A stretch of 64,000 nt of DNA, taken from Benincasa hispida (Eukaryota; Streptophyta; Magnoliopsida; Cucurbitales; Cucurbitaceae). The notes beneath the pieces are model-generated. The model made no database searches and was not told the origin of the DNA. It saw nothing but the letters and a program-made list of their open reading frames with translations. The stretch covers positions 90,959,650 to 91,023,649 of the forward strand of contig NC_052357.1 of the NCBI RefSeq assembly GCF_009727055.1. Direction: 5' to 3'. Positions 35,901-46,834 of this stretch are shown here, piece by piece; position 1 is the first letter of the stretch, and the number at the start of each line of letters is the position of its first letter. The translations under genes were made by a program, and so were the position numbers.

Positions 35901-37228
35901 AATTTCTCAAAGAACTGCTATTATTGGAGCTGTTAAAATGATAATCCTGGAGTCTTCTGTTAAATCTGATTGGAGCTGGTTGATACAATACAAACAATTC
36001 TCTAACTGCGTTGGCACGGTCAAACAAAGGTCTCAAGTCAACTAAAGTTTCCCCTAAATATCCTGACAGTTATCTTTATTTTCTGCACAGGTTATACTTT
36101 CCCCCATCGATTCTGTGGCAGATACGTATCGTGCTCTACTGCCGGAAGGAACCCCGATGGAGTTCCAGCGAATTCTGGAACTTAAGGTTACATTTTTGCT
36201 TCTCTTTTATTCCTATTTCACAAAGTTTTACCTAAAATGTGGACAGTTCACAACTTATGCACTTTGTACACTGCACATTAACGTTGACCATGACCAACAA
36301 ATAAGACGATCATGTTACCGTTATATGAGTCATAAATTATACTTGGGAGATTGGAATATCTATTACCTGTCAAAGAAATTGACCATGATACAGCATGTAA
36401 AAACCACGCTCATGATACACCATGACTCATTTCACTCATGTATATATTTTTCTCAAAAAAAAAAAAAAAAATTCTAGTCTTTTTTTTCTTTAGTTTTTTT
36501 TTTTTTTGAAACATCTCCTAGTCTAGTTGGAAATGAGTCTCGTGAATAGAGTTACGACCCAACTACAGGCCTCTAATCATGTGACCAAGTTCATATTCCT
36601 GCAAATTGACAAATAAAGATCCAGCAAGAAATTCAATCTCGCTGCATTTGGATGAAATGAATGTGTTATTAGCTGGAATATGTTAAATAAATGGCTCTAT
36701 CAATTTCTGAAGGGTTCCTATCGTCGGATTAGTTTCCAGGCCAAGGTCAAGGTCAAGCTCAATATTTTCTCTAGAAAAGTTACACTCCATGTAGTAAAGC
36801 ACGTTGATGCATTTGCTCCATGTTTTGTGCATATATTTATTGCACTCGCCACGTTTCAAATAAAAAATATAGGCTTGTGAAACAGCTGTGCCTTTTGTGT
36901 TGCATTAATCACGTTATGGCACATGTAGGGATTTAAGAAAGCTGATCAGCAAAGCATACTGGATGATTTCAACAAACACGGACCAGGGATCACGCAGCCT
37001 TCAGTTTCATCACCTTCGGCTCCACCTGTTGTCTCCAGCACCCCTCCAGCTCCTACAGTTACCAGTCCTTCTACAGTCGGGCTTATGGCATCCAGGGAGG
37101 ATGTCCTTACTCGAGCAGCTGCGCTAGGACGAGGAGCTGCCACTACTGGATTCAAAAGATTCTTGGCTCTTACTGAAGCTGCAAAAGACAGGAAAGATGG
37201 ACCTTTCAGAAAACTTTTCAACCCTTGA
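23960..37228 (+). CDS. VPS53: VPS53, GARP/EARP tethering subunit (3' 17 exons)
   Basis: VPS53 is a subunit of the GARP/EARP complex, which tethers endosome-derived vesicles at the trans-Golgi. Exons: 23960-24101, 26124-26187, 26416-26601, 26717-26758, 27043-27147, 27260-27319, 29809-29886, 30720-30827, 30922-30987, 31666-31743, 31821-31954, 33578-33671, 33851-33928, 34835-34897, 35612-35680, 36091-36186, 36929-37228 (stop 37226-37228). All junctions are GT-AG and phases agree, giving 586 codons. Landmarks are RYAWIKRRIRTNEEIWKIFP, EDELAEKFGGG, FNFRGIVSSCFEPHL, LFLIIKRSLKRCSALTKNQT, WGTLESVGDQSE and MEFQRILELKG. A Pro/Ser-rich linker precedes VLTRAAALGRGAATTGFK. Plant VPS53 proteins are about 820 residues, so some 240 N-terminal residues lie outside. 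I recognise none of their exons at 1-23,959. The first exon starts in mid-codon. The coding part is intact despite LINEs in two introns. Identification is from memory of the family. Confidence 0.93.
24285..25408 (-). mobile_element. 5'-truncated LINE (lineage A) in a VPS53 intron
   Basis: Poly-T at 24,289-24,299 marks the 3' end, followed by the lineage A tail motif (24,382-24,422). Coding on the minus strand: NLIWCNAVKAILVEILFERNQRIF (24,738-24,971), LQHLFFDCF, then PDYRSWSLEASGSFTVKSLSNHLALASP and DHWDSQNLSWSLPFRRLLKDEE (25,101-25,358). It is truncated at FPSLFRAAS near 25,408. The protein is very close to the copy at 3705-5242, so the two are probably sister insertions. It sits in the 2.0 kb intron between VPS53 exons 23,960-24,101 and 26,124-26,187, antisense to the gene. 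Confidence 0.88.
27345..29632 (+). mobile_element. LINE (lineage B) in a VPS53 intron, internally rearranged
   Basis: The left part (27,390-27,930) is endonuclease: a VYGP-like start, WCVVGNFNIICFQGE (GDFN motif as GNFN), FIEEFDLIPF, then GPSLFRFKNIWLKHPSF. The RT core is missing; 28,260-28,390 is AT-rich filler. The right part (28,400-29,427) is the ORF2 C-terminal third: GGLGLRSLADKNCALLAKWVWRHYLEDGAFWK, with a frame change, then an open frame from 28,663. That frame has GNGESTSFWYDRW and a zinc-binding domain LSPHCCLICNSGSDSSSHLFIHC. The tail carries the B-type end (CATACATCAATGAAATTTG) and poly-A at 29,621-29,632. The intron (27,320-29,808) is otherwise short. Confidence 0.85.
29634..29765 (-). 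other. Coding-like stretch of unknown origin, antisense in a VPS53 intron
   Basis: Between the LINE poly-A and the next VPS53 exon the minus strand holds an uninterrupted 43-codon frame. It reads EYKDKDSQQEIKDRDTLREI and then LSQLQDGDLFYTRKQIQDTF. The composition (charged, amphipathic, no low complexity) looks like real protein rather than noise. There is no start codon, and I do not recognise the family. It could be an exon of a captured or overlapping gene, or a relic. Confidence 0.4.
32120..33060 (-). mobile_element. Probable retroposon insertion in a VPS53 intron
   Basis: The left edge (GATAGGAAACAATTTTATTG at about 32,139) resembles, in minus orientation, the B-type LINE 3' end (ATCAATGAAATTTGTTTCCTAT). 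Downstream are minus-strand frames without recognised domains (32,008-32,382 and 32,818-33,039) and a short AAAT repeat at about 32,780. Edges and family are uncertain. It lies in the 1.6 kb intron between exons 31,821-31,954 and 33,578-33,671. Confidence 0.4.
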
Positions 37229-39088
37229 AAGGGAAGGAATGCTCGGTAATATGCTGCTCCTAATCGTATTGAACTGTACTGATATTGCATGTATTATTTT
37301 CTGGTCCTCTCTATAGTATATAGTTTGCAAATCCCCGTTTGTTACATAGAAAACTACTACAAATCCCACTCAATTTTGAAGGTTTTGGGTTTCTTTTTTC
37401 CTACTTTTTAATTCTTTTAGTGGCAATTCTTCTAGTGACATGGAGAAATGTGTCGGGATTAATATGATATTTTGAGAATGCAGAATTTGAAGCTGAGATT
37501 CTTTCCGAATTTCAACTGATTTAGTCCACAAAAGTTTTAGAAGTCGTCCTATTTTAGAACATTGTCAATGATCTCTCATTTTTACCTTTCTTTTGCGTCA
37601 AGAAATTTCATGTGAATCTGGAACCTTCTAATATTGCATTCCCGTTGACCCTCATCATTGGGCTGGGTTGGCACGACCGTAGAGAACAGTGTCGGACGTT
37701 AGGGGGAGCACAAATTCATGTAAAGTTAAATTTAGTCTAACTTGTCTGTTACTATGGACAATTTTTTATACTACAATTCATTGTTTGCCATAAAAGAAAC
37801 ATCTAAAAATTGTGTAGAACCTATGAATTAAGATATTGTACTATCTTTACCTTTCAAAATAGGAGTGCAGGGAGTACATATGAAGGAAGAGTTAGAAATT
37901 TTCTCATATTGTCTCTTAATTTTAAAAAGTGTTCTCATCTCATAACCTTAATGTTGAACAAAATTCAATAAATTAAATGTCAATTATATATTTAAAAATT
38001 AAAAGACTAGACTCTATTTCCTTAAAAAAGAAAAAAATTAAATTTGTAATTTAACCGTGATTAAATATAAGTTTAAATGCATTCATATATATAATTCAAG
38101 TTTTTCAAAATATTACCATATATCATTACAGAGTTAATCATCATAGAACGAAATTTGAAAATAATCTTTTAGAAAAATTACAGTAGAATCAGTTTCTTTT
38201 TTCTTTTTGAAATTCTTCAAAAGAATTTAAAGAATAAAAAGATACAAATCACTAGATCAGATCTAGTGGCAAAAAACAGTATTAGAATAAACTCAAGTCA
38301 TGAGTTATTTAAGATTTCATTTACTATTTAATTATCTTGCAGCCAAAAATAGTATCATTGGTTTTGAGATATTGTCGGAAATAATCTTTTTTAAGTTTTC
38401 ACATTACAAAATTAATACCAATAATTTTTCAGTCCATCTTATTCGAGATTGACCACCGAGATTTAGTTAAAAAAATATTTTTTTCTAATTTATCGATTGT
38501 TTTGAATTTTCTCGATACACATTGTTAGATTATACACTGAGATTTAGCAATGTTAATTTTGTATGTAATCTTCCTAAATCTTGTACTAAATCTAATATCT
38601 TTTCAAATTTTTTCCAAATTTCTTATACCAAGTCTTATATCTTTTGAATTTTTTTCTCAATTTAGTTTTTTTTTACTAAATATTATATCAAATTATTTCA
38701 TAATTTTAAGTTCTCACAATTATATGAAAGTTCAAGGTCTAAGTGTATCCAAATAAAATATAATAGAAGTCAGAAGAGTTGATTCAACTATGAAAATTCA
38801 GAGTTTAAATTATACACTTATAAAAATCCAAGATTTAAATTAGTACAATTATTGATTTAGGGTTTAAATTGATACAATCTCCAAAATTAAAGATTTAAAT
38901 TGATTCAATTATTAGATTAGAATAAAATGAGAGGATATAAATTGTTTTACCCAAATAAATAAATAAACATCTAACTTCGATAATTCAAGCAATATGCCTT
39001 TCTTATCCATAGATCCAATGCTAATTTATTAAAGTATAATTTTACATCTAGGGAGACTGAAGGCTGATCTCCATAGCTACTACTTCTA
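37229..39088. other. VPS53 3' UTR and AT-rich intergenic DNA
   Basis: The first 150-250 bases after the VPS53 stop are probably 3' UTR. The rest is AT-rich with no supported gene. At 38,790-38,930 an imperfect repeat of a GATTTAAATTGATACAATT type recurs about four times. No element ends were found. Confidence 0.5.
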
Positions 39089-39313
39089 GTCATGGCCCTA
39101 CCTCAAAATCCCTGATACATGTCATCTTGCTTATGAAAAAAATTCGTCATGAATCCAAGGCAATTATTTCCCCATGTTGTCCCCTGCACAAAAGCAGATT
39201 GTCACCAAATCTACAAGAACATCGAACTTAAACTTTTGAAAAGGAACCCTTATCATCTCCTTAACATGGTGTCACCCTCTTGAGGTTGAAAAGCTCAACC
39301 AGCCTTTACGAAT
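39089..39313. repeat. Duplicated copy of the RH53 3' flank (225 bp)
   Basis: It matches 49,096-49,286 nearly base for base. Starts GTCATGGCCCTACC, ends GCCTTTACGAAT. It contains 34 extra bases after AGAACATC, bounded by a repeated CATC. The right edge coincides with the start of LTR-like sequence at 39,313. Confidence 0.9.
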
Positions 39314-41280
39314 GCATACTTATTCTTTAAAGCATGTATACTTGAATGCATAGTAACATGTAGATAAATTGCTATATGAATATACATAAATAGTTTTACA
39401 AGTTTTACAACATTCTTTCATACATGGCATGCATTTGGAAAACATGAACTCATAGTTTGCTTGGAAAAATTACTTTGTAAAATAGCTAGCATGAGAATAA
39501 TCCTTTTTAAAATCATGGATTCTATAAAAATCATTACAAATACTTAGTCACTCACAACTTTAGGGTTACTCCTTAAAGGTTGATATGCTTCTAGCAATGG
39601 TGTCAATCCCGTGGACACAATAACACATATTTAGCTACTAGCAATGGTATCCCTTTTGAGACTAACTCTTAATTAAGCTTGTGTTTAGCCTTCCCTAGAA
39701 GACTTTCAATCAAATGCATACCTGGCTATAGGTTGAGTACTTAGAAATTTTCTTAAGGTTTAGGTTCTTGCTATGCGGATAACACACCTCACCAACGCAT
39801 TCCCACAATGCATCCAATACTTACTCTAAGTGTTCCTTCAGCCGCACATAGTCATTCTCATAAGCATCTATGCGTCCTAGTCTTCAATGCATGCCTTCTT
39901 AGGCCAAACATAAGGTTAAACGCAAAGGAATGCTCAGCCTTTCGTTTGCTCGTGTGCCTATTTTGAGCTACTTGCTTACTCAACCCAAGCAGTTGCCTGT
40001 TTGTTCACAGAATTCAAGATTCGACTTTCGAATTACTTCATCAGTAATTCAAATTCTAAAGCTTATCTTAAGCAACTTCCTTCTACAAACTTGTTTAGAA
40101 TTGTCTTAGTAAGCTTACTTTAAAATTTCAGGTTAAAATTTCTTGTGGTTCGTCCTGGAGCCTAAATTCTTCATCGAAAGCTCAGATTCACTCGGGAACT
40201 GAACCTCTTGTCACTTTCTTCCTTCTCCGGCCTTATTCCGATGAGATTTTCTTCCAGTAGCCCGGTCTCTGAAACTAGACTCATAGATATTTCTAACGAC
40301 ACCAAGAACTCTCAATTTGTATAGAGGAATTGTTCAAACTAACCTTTTGAAGTTCATCCTCCATTTTATACTACCACCCACCGTCTTTCATGAATTCTTA
40401 TCATGACACCTCCACCTCAAGTGGGCCTAATTTACGAGATTAAGACAGTTGGTGCCCCTAATTAATAATTTTATGCTGATTACTTCACCTACTATCAACA
40501 CATGTCTTCAACTAGGTTCAACGCACACCATAGTTCTCATGCAAGCCAACTCTAACGCATGTGCCTTGTGCCTTGGCCTCCTCTTGGCTTCAATCATCAT
40601 CGCAACTCTAGCCCTTTCAACTTTGCAAGGCCTGACCAATGCAAGCCCTACTCATTGCATGCCAAGCTTGATCATCGTACACTCAGCCATCGCCCAAGCC
40701 ACTGCTTGCTTTAACACTCGAGGCTTGTCTTGCTATGCTCTACACCTCAACACACAGCCTTGCCATCGCTTCCCCTTGCGTACGTGTGCTAGGTTGAACA
40801 CTCAGTCCCGAGCCAACGCCACAGCCCCATCAGCCATGTGTCCTCTCTTTGGCAACACTCAACACCCTCCTACCGCACGCATACTAACCTCACAAGACTT
40901 GATTGTCGTATGCCTTGTCTATGCATAAGGTTGCAAGCGTTCAACATGGCCCCTTTTGGTGCGTGCATTCCAATGCCTAGCTTCTCCTCGCTTGGCCACA
41001 CTTGGCTTCCTTAAGAGCTCAACTAACCTCAAAAGTAAAGCGAACGTCCATGGCTCACCCCCAATGCCCATCATAAGGCCAACTCATCGGCTACACACTA
41101 ACAAGACTTAGCCAATTTCTAGCTTCACCCAAGAGCCAAACTTCCAAACTTAAACATTTCTTCCAACTCTTCTCCCACTTCCCTACAATTAGACATTAGT
41201 TCTCACATTAACCTACTCACCATACTGGTCTCAGTAGTAAACATACAGAAGTAGGGAAATTAGGGTTCATATTTTACAAT
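39313..41280 (-). mobile_element. LTR-type retroelement sequence, minus orientation
   Basis: Read on the minus strand, a TATA box (GTATAAAATGGAGGATG at about 40,375-40,360) is followed by a leader with GAGAGTTCTTGGTGTCGTTAG and a CTTCTCCGG-type block. This resembles the R-U5 part of a Ty3-type LTR. The low edge begins TG directly after the duplicated RH53 flank. A C-rich stretch (40,440-41,000) gives a 159-codon plus frame without protein character. No pol domains are seen. Family and upper boundary are uncertain. Confidence 0.45.
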
Positions 41281-41289
41281 TCGTTATTC

Positions 41290-42400
41290 CTTTGTGGAGG
41301 TCAGACACGATGACCATGTTTAGGTCCTCTCCAATGCAAATTTTAAGGTGTTGCATAAAATATGACCATGAAGAATCAGACTCTTTGTCGACTATCCCAT
41401 ATGCAAGTGGATATAGTTGGTTATATTACCATCAAAACATAGGCACCAACATGACATCTTTGTATTTGCCTTTCAATGTTGATACATCTGAAGCAATTGA
41501 ATTCTCCAACGAAAGCGCGTGAATGCATGCCAATGAAATTCGTTTTGAAAACTTGAAAAACAGAGAAAATACATAGAATATGTGCAAGATAAAAATTAAT
41601 TATACAACATACTATCGAGAAATGATAAGAATACCTTTTGAAGACCGCCTTCAACAAAATCCATCTTCTTGCATCGATCTCATGAACAGACATGAACTCA
41701 AGACTTCTTCCAATTCCCACGAACAGTCAGAACACTAAGTGAGACACTATCACTTGGTTTCTTCTCCATTCTCCTAAAAAATATCAAGGATGGTGAGATC
41801 CTTATTTGGAAGGGATTTACAGAGAACATGAGGATAAAGATAAAGTTTTCTTAATGTGAATGTGTGGAAAATGAGATGGAGGATGAATTACAACTTCCCT
41901 TCATCAATATGTCTCGGGAGTTATTCTCATTTATTTAATATGTGTGTGTTTGATTGTGTGTATTATTTAATATATAATTAAACAAATATTAATTAATTAA
42001 TAATTAGTCAAATAATTATTTATCATATATTTAATTTAATTTGAATCATATTCAAATAATATCCTCTCACATAACCTATAGTTTTTATATGAATCTCATT
42101 CGTTTTAAATTTAACCTACAGATTTATATAAATCTCATTCATATAAATAATATTTGAATCTTATTCAAATATTTACTTTTCTTATATAACCTATAATTTT
42201 AATACGAATCTCATCTACATTAATTTTAACATATAGTTCTATATTAATCATATTCATCTAAATGATATTTGAATCTTATTCAAATATTTATGTCTCTTAT
42301 CAAATAAAGTATACTTTTGAATCAAATTCAAAATTAACTTTATACCATAATGTATCTATATACATTTTATTAATTGTATCTCATAGAAGTGTGAACGTTT
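41290..42400 (-). mobile_element. Copia-type LTR remnant, minus orientation
   Basis: In reverse complement, blocks such as ATTTGAATAAGATTCAAAT, repeated TAATTAATTA tracts and an AACTATA-type block match those in the plus-oriented sequences at 44.1-44.5 and 45.7-46.1 kb. There are no clear ends and no coding domains. Confidence 0.4.
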
Positions 42401-43130
42401 TGGTTCGGTCCGATTTTGACCAAAATCAATGATGGAACCGAGGTGCTCAATTTATAAGAAAGAAGAACCGTGAAAAACTTGCATCCATTGGTTTCGGTTT
42501 TGTTAACTGAACCAACCTGATCCAGTTCAGATCAGTTCGATTCGTTTTTTAAACAATTTTTTTAATACTTCCTCCTCTGGCTACTGCTTTTATCCCATCT
42601 AACTTCACCGCTTCTTTTTCCTTTTTGTCTCAAATACAATCCATCCAACTTCTAAATCCTGAAATTCAATACGGATCCAAATCCAGTACTTAAAAAGTTT
42701 TTTTTTAAAAAAAAAACTTTTGTTTAAGTGGACTAAATTCGATCTCTACTGGCGAAATGGAGCTTCGAAATTGGAAGGAAACTCGGATGGTTGTGGCTGA
42801 GTGATGAAGTTGAAGGTTTGGCCGTGGAGGCGTGAAGTGAAGATGAAGGCTTTCCGTAAAAAAGAGAAGATGGAGATTAAGAAAAGGTGAAGGTCTGGTC
42901 GTGGAGTGGAGACTGCGAGAGGAGAAGAGAGGCGTCGAGCAGTTGAAGATGAAAAGCAGCGTATATCTCTCTTCTTTTAGGGTTTCTTTTTGTTTTCAAA
43001 TTATTTAAGGAGAAACAAAAGTTTTGGGTTGGACCGTAAGTTGAACTAGGAGAGTTTTTGGGTTGAGCAGAAGTGATGTTGTTTGTATTTTGCTCTAAAG
43101 TCTCGTACTTTATTAGTTGATTAATGTAAT
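42400..43130. other. Unassigned intergenic stretch
   Basis: It contains a GGTTCGGTCCGATTTTGACC block and purine-rich sequence (42,750-42,960). I find no gene, RNA or element end. Confidence 0.4.
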
Positions 43131-44625
43131 TATTAATTATGCAATATTAATTTATCCATTAATAAAAAAAAATCCAAAGTTATCATATGTAGTATTGAAC
43201 AGTATGTAGTTGACATAGAAGGTGAATCAAATCATGTTCAAGAGATAACTTAAAAGGTCTTTAATATGTGGATACTGTTGAATGCCTTTATCCTGATGAC
43301 CCTGTGGATACGAATATGGAGACATGTGAGTGGGGATATTATATAAAAAAATTTGTATAAGATCGGACTGTGAGATATTTAATCTCTCTTTGTAAATCCG
43401 TTAATTGATGAGATTAATGTTTCATATGATCATGTGTGACTCGATCTTAATCCTGATCGATTTATGAACTCCAGTTTGTGAGGTCAGTCATTTGATTTGC
43501 ATCAGTGTGAGTGGTCCAAGTTACTGACTCAATAAGCCTACCATTTTGAGGATTTGATGAAATGGGGAGTTGAGAACATAACTTCACGATAGAATTCGCT
43601 TCTTCCCGCATAGGATAAGTAGATGAGTAGTCCCTTAAGTGTTGATTTCGGGTCTTAAGCAGGGGTCGCACCCTCTCACTAGCTCGAGAGGGACTTAGTT
43701 TATGGTTGGATCATGAACAAATTGTTCACTAGAGGAATTGGTGATACTTCGAGAAAAAGCTAGAATTACAAGGGTGAAATGAACATTTGACCCAACTGTA
43801 ACTATGAACAACCCATAAAGAATTGACTTGCTTATATTGATTGTATCCATGGGCACAACTTATCCTGCAATGCATAAGAGTTCAGCTATATGTTTATAGT
43901 GGTTCGTCTTGTAGATAATGAATGAAGGTTAATTTAATTAAAGAGTTTAACTCATTAATCTTGGATCATTGGAGCTTATAATTTATAGGTTCATAAGGTC
44001 CCCTGTTAGCTCACCACGAACCAACGAGGATCAACTATGTTGAAAGAAAATTTGAAATGTTCAAATTTTGTAAGGAAAAATATTAATTGTATCGGATACA
44101 ATTAATTACATGATTTATTATAAAGTTTATTTGAATGAGATACAAATCATAACTTTATAATATGGAGAATTATTTTATTTGAATATGATTCAAATAATTA
44201 ATTATTACTCAGACAAGATCCATATAAATAAATAAATCATTTAATTTGAATAAGAGATAACGGGATAATTAACTTGAATAAGATTCAAATAATTAATTAT
44301 TTATTTGGATGGGTACCATACAAATAGGTTAATTGATTTAAATAAAAATTGAATTAAATAATCAGAGGGAGAATTAATTAATTTATTTGAATTGGATTCA
44401 AATAATTGATTGTTTAATTTGGATGAAATTCAAATTAAAGATTATGTAGAAGATAAATATTTAAATATTTTAAACCATTTAATATGAGATATTATTTAGG
44501 TAGATATTTATTAATATTGGATATTGTTAAATATTTAATTTAAAATCTATGCAAAAAGTTGTCCCAAAAAGATTATGAGTAACCTATAAATAAAGCTTTT
44601 GGAAGCCCTCATAGAACACAATAAT
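43130..44625 (+). mobile_element. Copia-type LTR copy 1, cut short by copy 2
   Basis: Ordered blocks are shared with the copies at 44.6 and 54.2 kb: CCTTATCCTGATGA, ACTCAATAAGCCTACCATTTT, GGTCCCCTGTTAGC-type and GGAGCTT. It ends with a TATA box CTATAAATAAAG (44,584-44,595) and CATAGAACACAA, the point reached at about 46,225 in copy 2. The rest of the LTR is displaced by the TGTTGGG start at 44,626. Confidence 0.55.
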
Positions 44626-46610
44626 TGTTGGGTTTTATGCCGTAGATAGTAAATGTAAATAATTGGTCATCATCAATAAAGAGTTATCGGTGTTGTTTCA
44701 ATAAGTGTTATTGATTGTTTTGTATTTCTTTTGTCTTAATAACCCTAAATATAAACTAACATCCTAGGTTGTCTTATGAATCAATGTTTAAGATACAACC
44801 TAAAGGGTCTATAGTATAGGGATAAGACTGGGTGCCTTATCCTGATGATACTATGGATACGACCCACTTTGTATTAGATACAAATGCAATAATCCAACGC
44901 GTTCGTGCATGTGACATGCAAGTAGGATATCCTATGCAATGAGTTTTCATAAAACCGAATCGCAAAATAGTAACCACTAGATATAATACCGTTGACTATT
45001 TAGGTTTTTATTTCAATAGGATGACCTAGGCAACTTAGTCTTAATCTTGAGTGTATTATAAACTTTTGTTCATGAGGGATTGTTCTTTGATTTCTATGGA
45101 TGGAAGTGGCAGTTCGCCACTCAATAAGCCTACCATTTTGGGGACAAGAGTAAGGGGGAGCTGGAAACATAATGATACAAGATGGATTTCACTCTTTCCC
45201 GACTTTAGGGTAAGTAAATGATTGTTCCTTTACATAGTGTCTCCAGGACTTGAAAAAGTGGCCCTACTCTCTCATTGGCTCGAGAGAGATTTTTGTTTAA
45301 TGGTTAGACCATAACATGTTGTTCATTAGAAGAGCAATGGTACTTAAGGATACAGAGGTAACCCATGGGTAAAATGGTAATTTAACCCAACTAGTATTAC
45401 GAACACTCGTGAAGAACTAACTTGATGTCATTGGTCTATATCCATGGACGCATAAATATATTTGCTTGAGAAGAATGCACTGTGGGTCTTTGGTGGAGTG
45501 TACCCACAGTTAACGAATATTGATTAATTTGGTTAATGAGTTTAGCTAATTAATCTCGAATTGTTGGAGCTTCTAATATGTAGGTCTATGGGGTTCCCTT
45601 CCTAGGTCGTAAAGGGAATTTATGTAACTATATCTTGAATTTGAAATATTCAAATTCACTTAGGGAAATAATATAATCTATAATGAATATAAAGTTTATA
45701 GTTTAATCTTTATAATATAAATTTAATTTTGGATATGATTCAAAATTAATTTTTAGGAGAATTAAATATTTGAAGGAGTCAACTATTAATATGAATTAGA
45801 TTCATATGAGAACTATAGATTAAAAATTAATATGTATTTGATGCACATTAAAACTATAAGTTAGGAGAGAAATACAATTGAATATGGTTCAAATGTAGAC
45901 TAAATTAAATATTTGATATTTAATTTGCTAGCTATTTAATTCGAGAATTAAATATTATTCAATTTGATTTAATTAAATCATTGAATTAAAATATAGGTTA
46001 TGTGAGAGATGTTTCATTTAAATATGATTTAAATGAAATCATTAATTAGATAAGATTTAGTTAATAATTAATTTTAATTAATTAAGTTAATTAAATAAAA
46101 TTTAATTAATTATTCATTTTAATTAATTTAATTAATTAAACAGATAACTCCCACATAGGGGAGTTATCTAAATTGTGGGTGATCCCATGTTCCTCTCTCT
46201 TTTGATCAAAAGAGACTTTTTTATCACATAGAACACAACATACAGAACAGTTCTATAATTTTTTTTTCCCCTCTCAAATTCTCCTTCTCCAATCTCAATT
46301 AGAATTGGTTCCCACAAACCAATTTTACCTCAAAAATTTTCAAAGAATAGGATTGTACTCTCTTGGTAGTGTTCGTCAAATCCCAATTGGTGAATTGGAT
46401 TTTCATTTGGTTCTACGAAGGTAAAGTTTCAATCCCTTTTTTTGTAAAATAAAAATTAAATTGCATGTTTAACCTAGCATAATTTTGCAATAGGCTGTAT
46501 TTTTGTTAATCTCTGTAATTTTTCTAAATTTCCCAGTGTAGGGATATTTCAGAAATCCGAAATCAACAACGAGTTTGGTTCTGTGATTTCCACTATGATA
46601 GGGCTTTCAT
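44626..46610 (+). mobile_element. Copia-type LTR copy 2
   Basis: It starts TGTTGGGTTTTATGCC, the usual Ty1/copia LTR opening. It has the same internal blocks as copy 1 and the 54.2 kb copy (GCCTTATCCTGATGATAC; CTCAATAAGCCTACCATTTT; GGTCTTTGGTGGAGTG) and AT-rich U3 tracts. A CATAGAACACAACA block follows at about 46,225. The 3' edge lies between about 46,568 and 46,614; no convincing 5 bp duplication was found. Confidence 0.55.
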
Positions 46611-46629
46611 CCCTTCACTAATAATCTCT

Positions 46630-46834
46630 ATGATTATTTTGAAACTGTTCCTTGAGAAATTCTCCCAATTTTTTTAGAAAAGTTATGAATGATTATTTTG
46701 AAACTCTCTTTAGAAATTCTCCCAATTTTTTTATAAAAGTTATGAAAAAATTCTTCTTCTATATTCTCTTTGAGTTATGAAAAAATTCTTCTTCTATATT
46801 CTCTTTGAGTTATGAAAAAATTCTTCTTCTATAT
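46630..46834. repeat. Short tandem arrays (about 57 bp x2, 35 bp x2.7)
   Basis: Two copies of a unit with GATTATTTTGAAACT and AAATTCTCCCAATTTTTTT occupy 46,630-46,745. They run into a 35 bp unit (GTTATGAAAAAATTCTTCTT...) starting at 46,739, 46,774 and 46,809. The two arrays share the GTTATGAA junction. Confidence 0.85.

Noticed and set aside
40449..40928. 159-codon plus frame in C-rich sequence
   Set aside because: No domain, biased composition, lies inside LTR-like DNA in the opposite orientation; open only because of its base composition.
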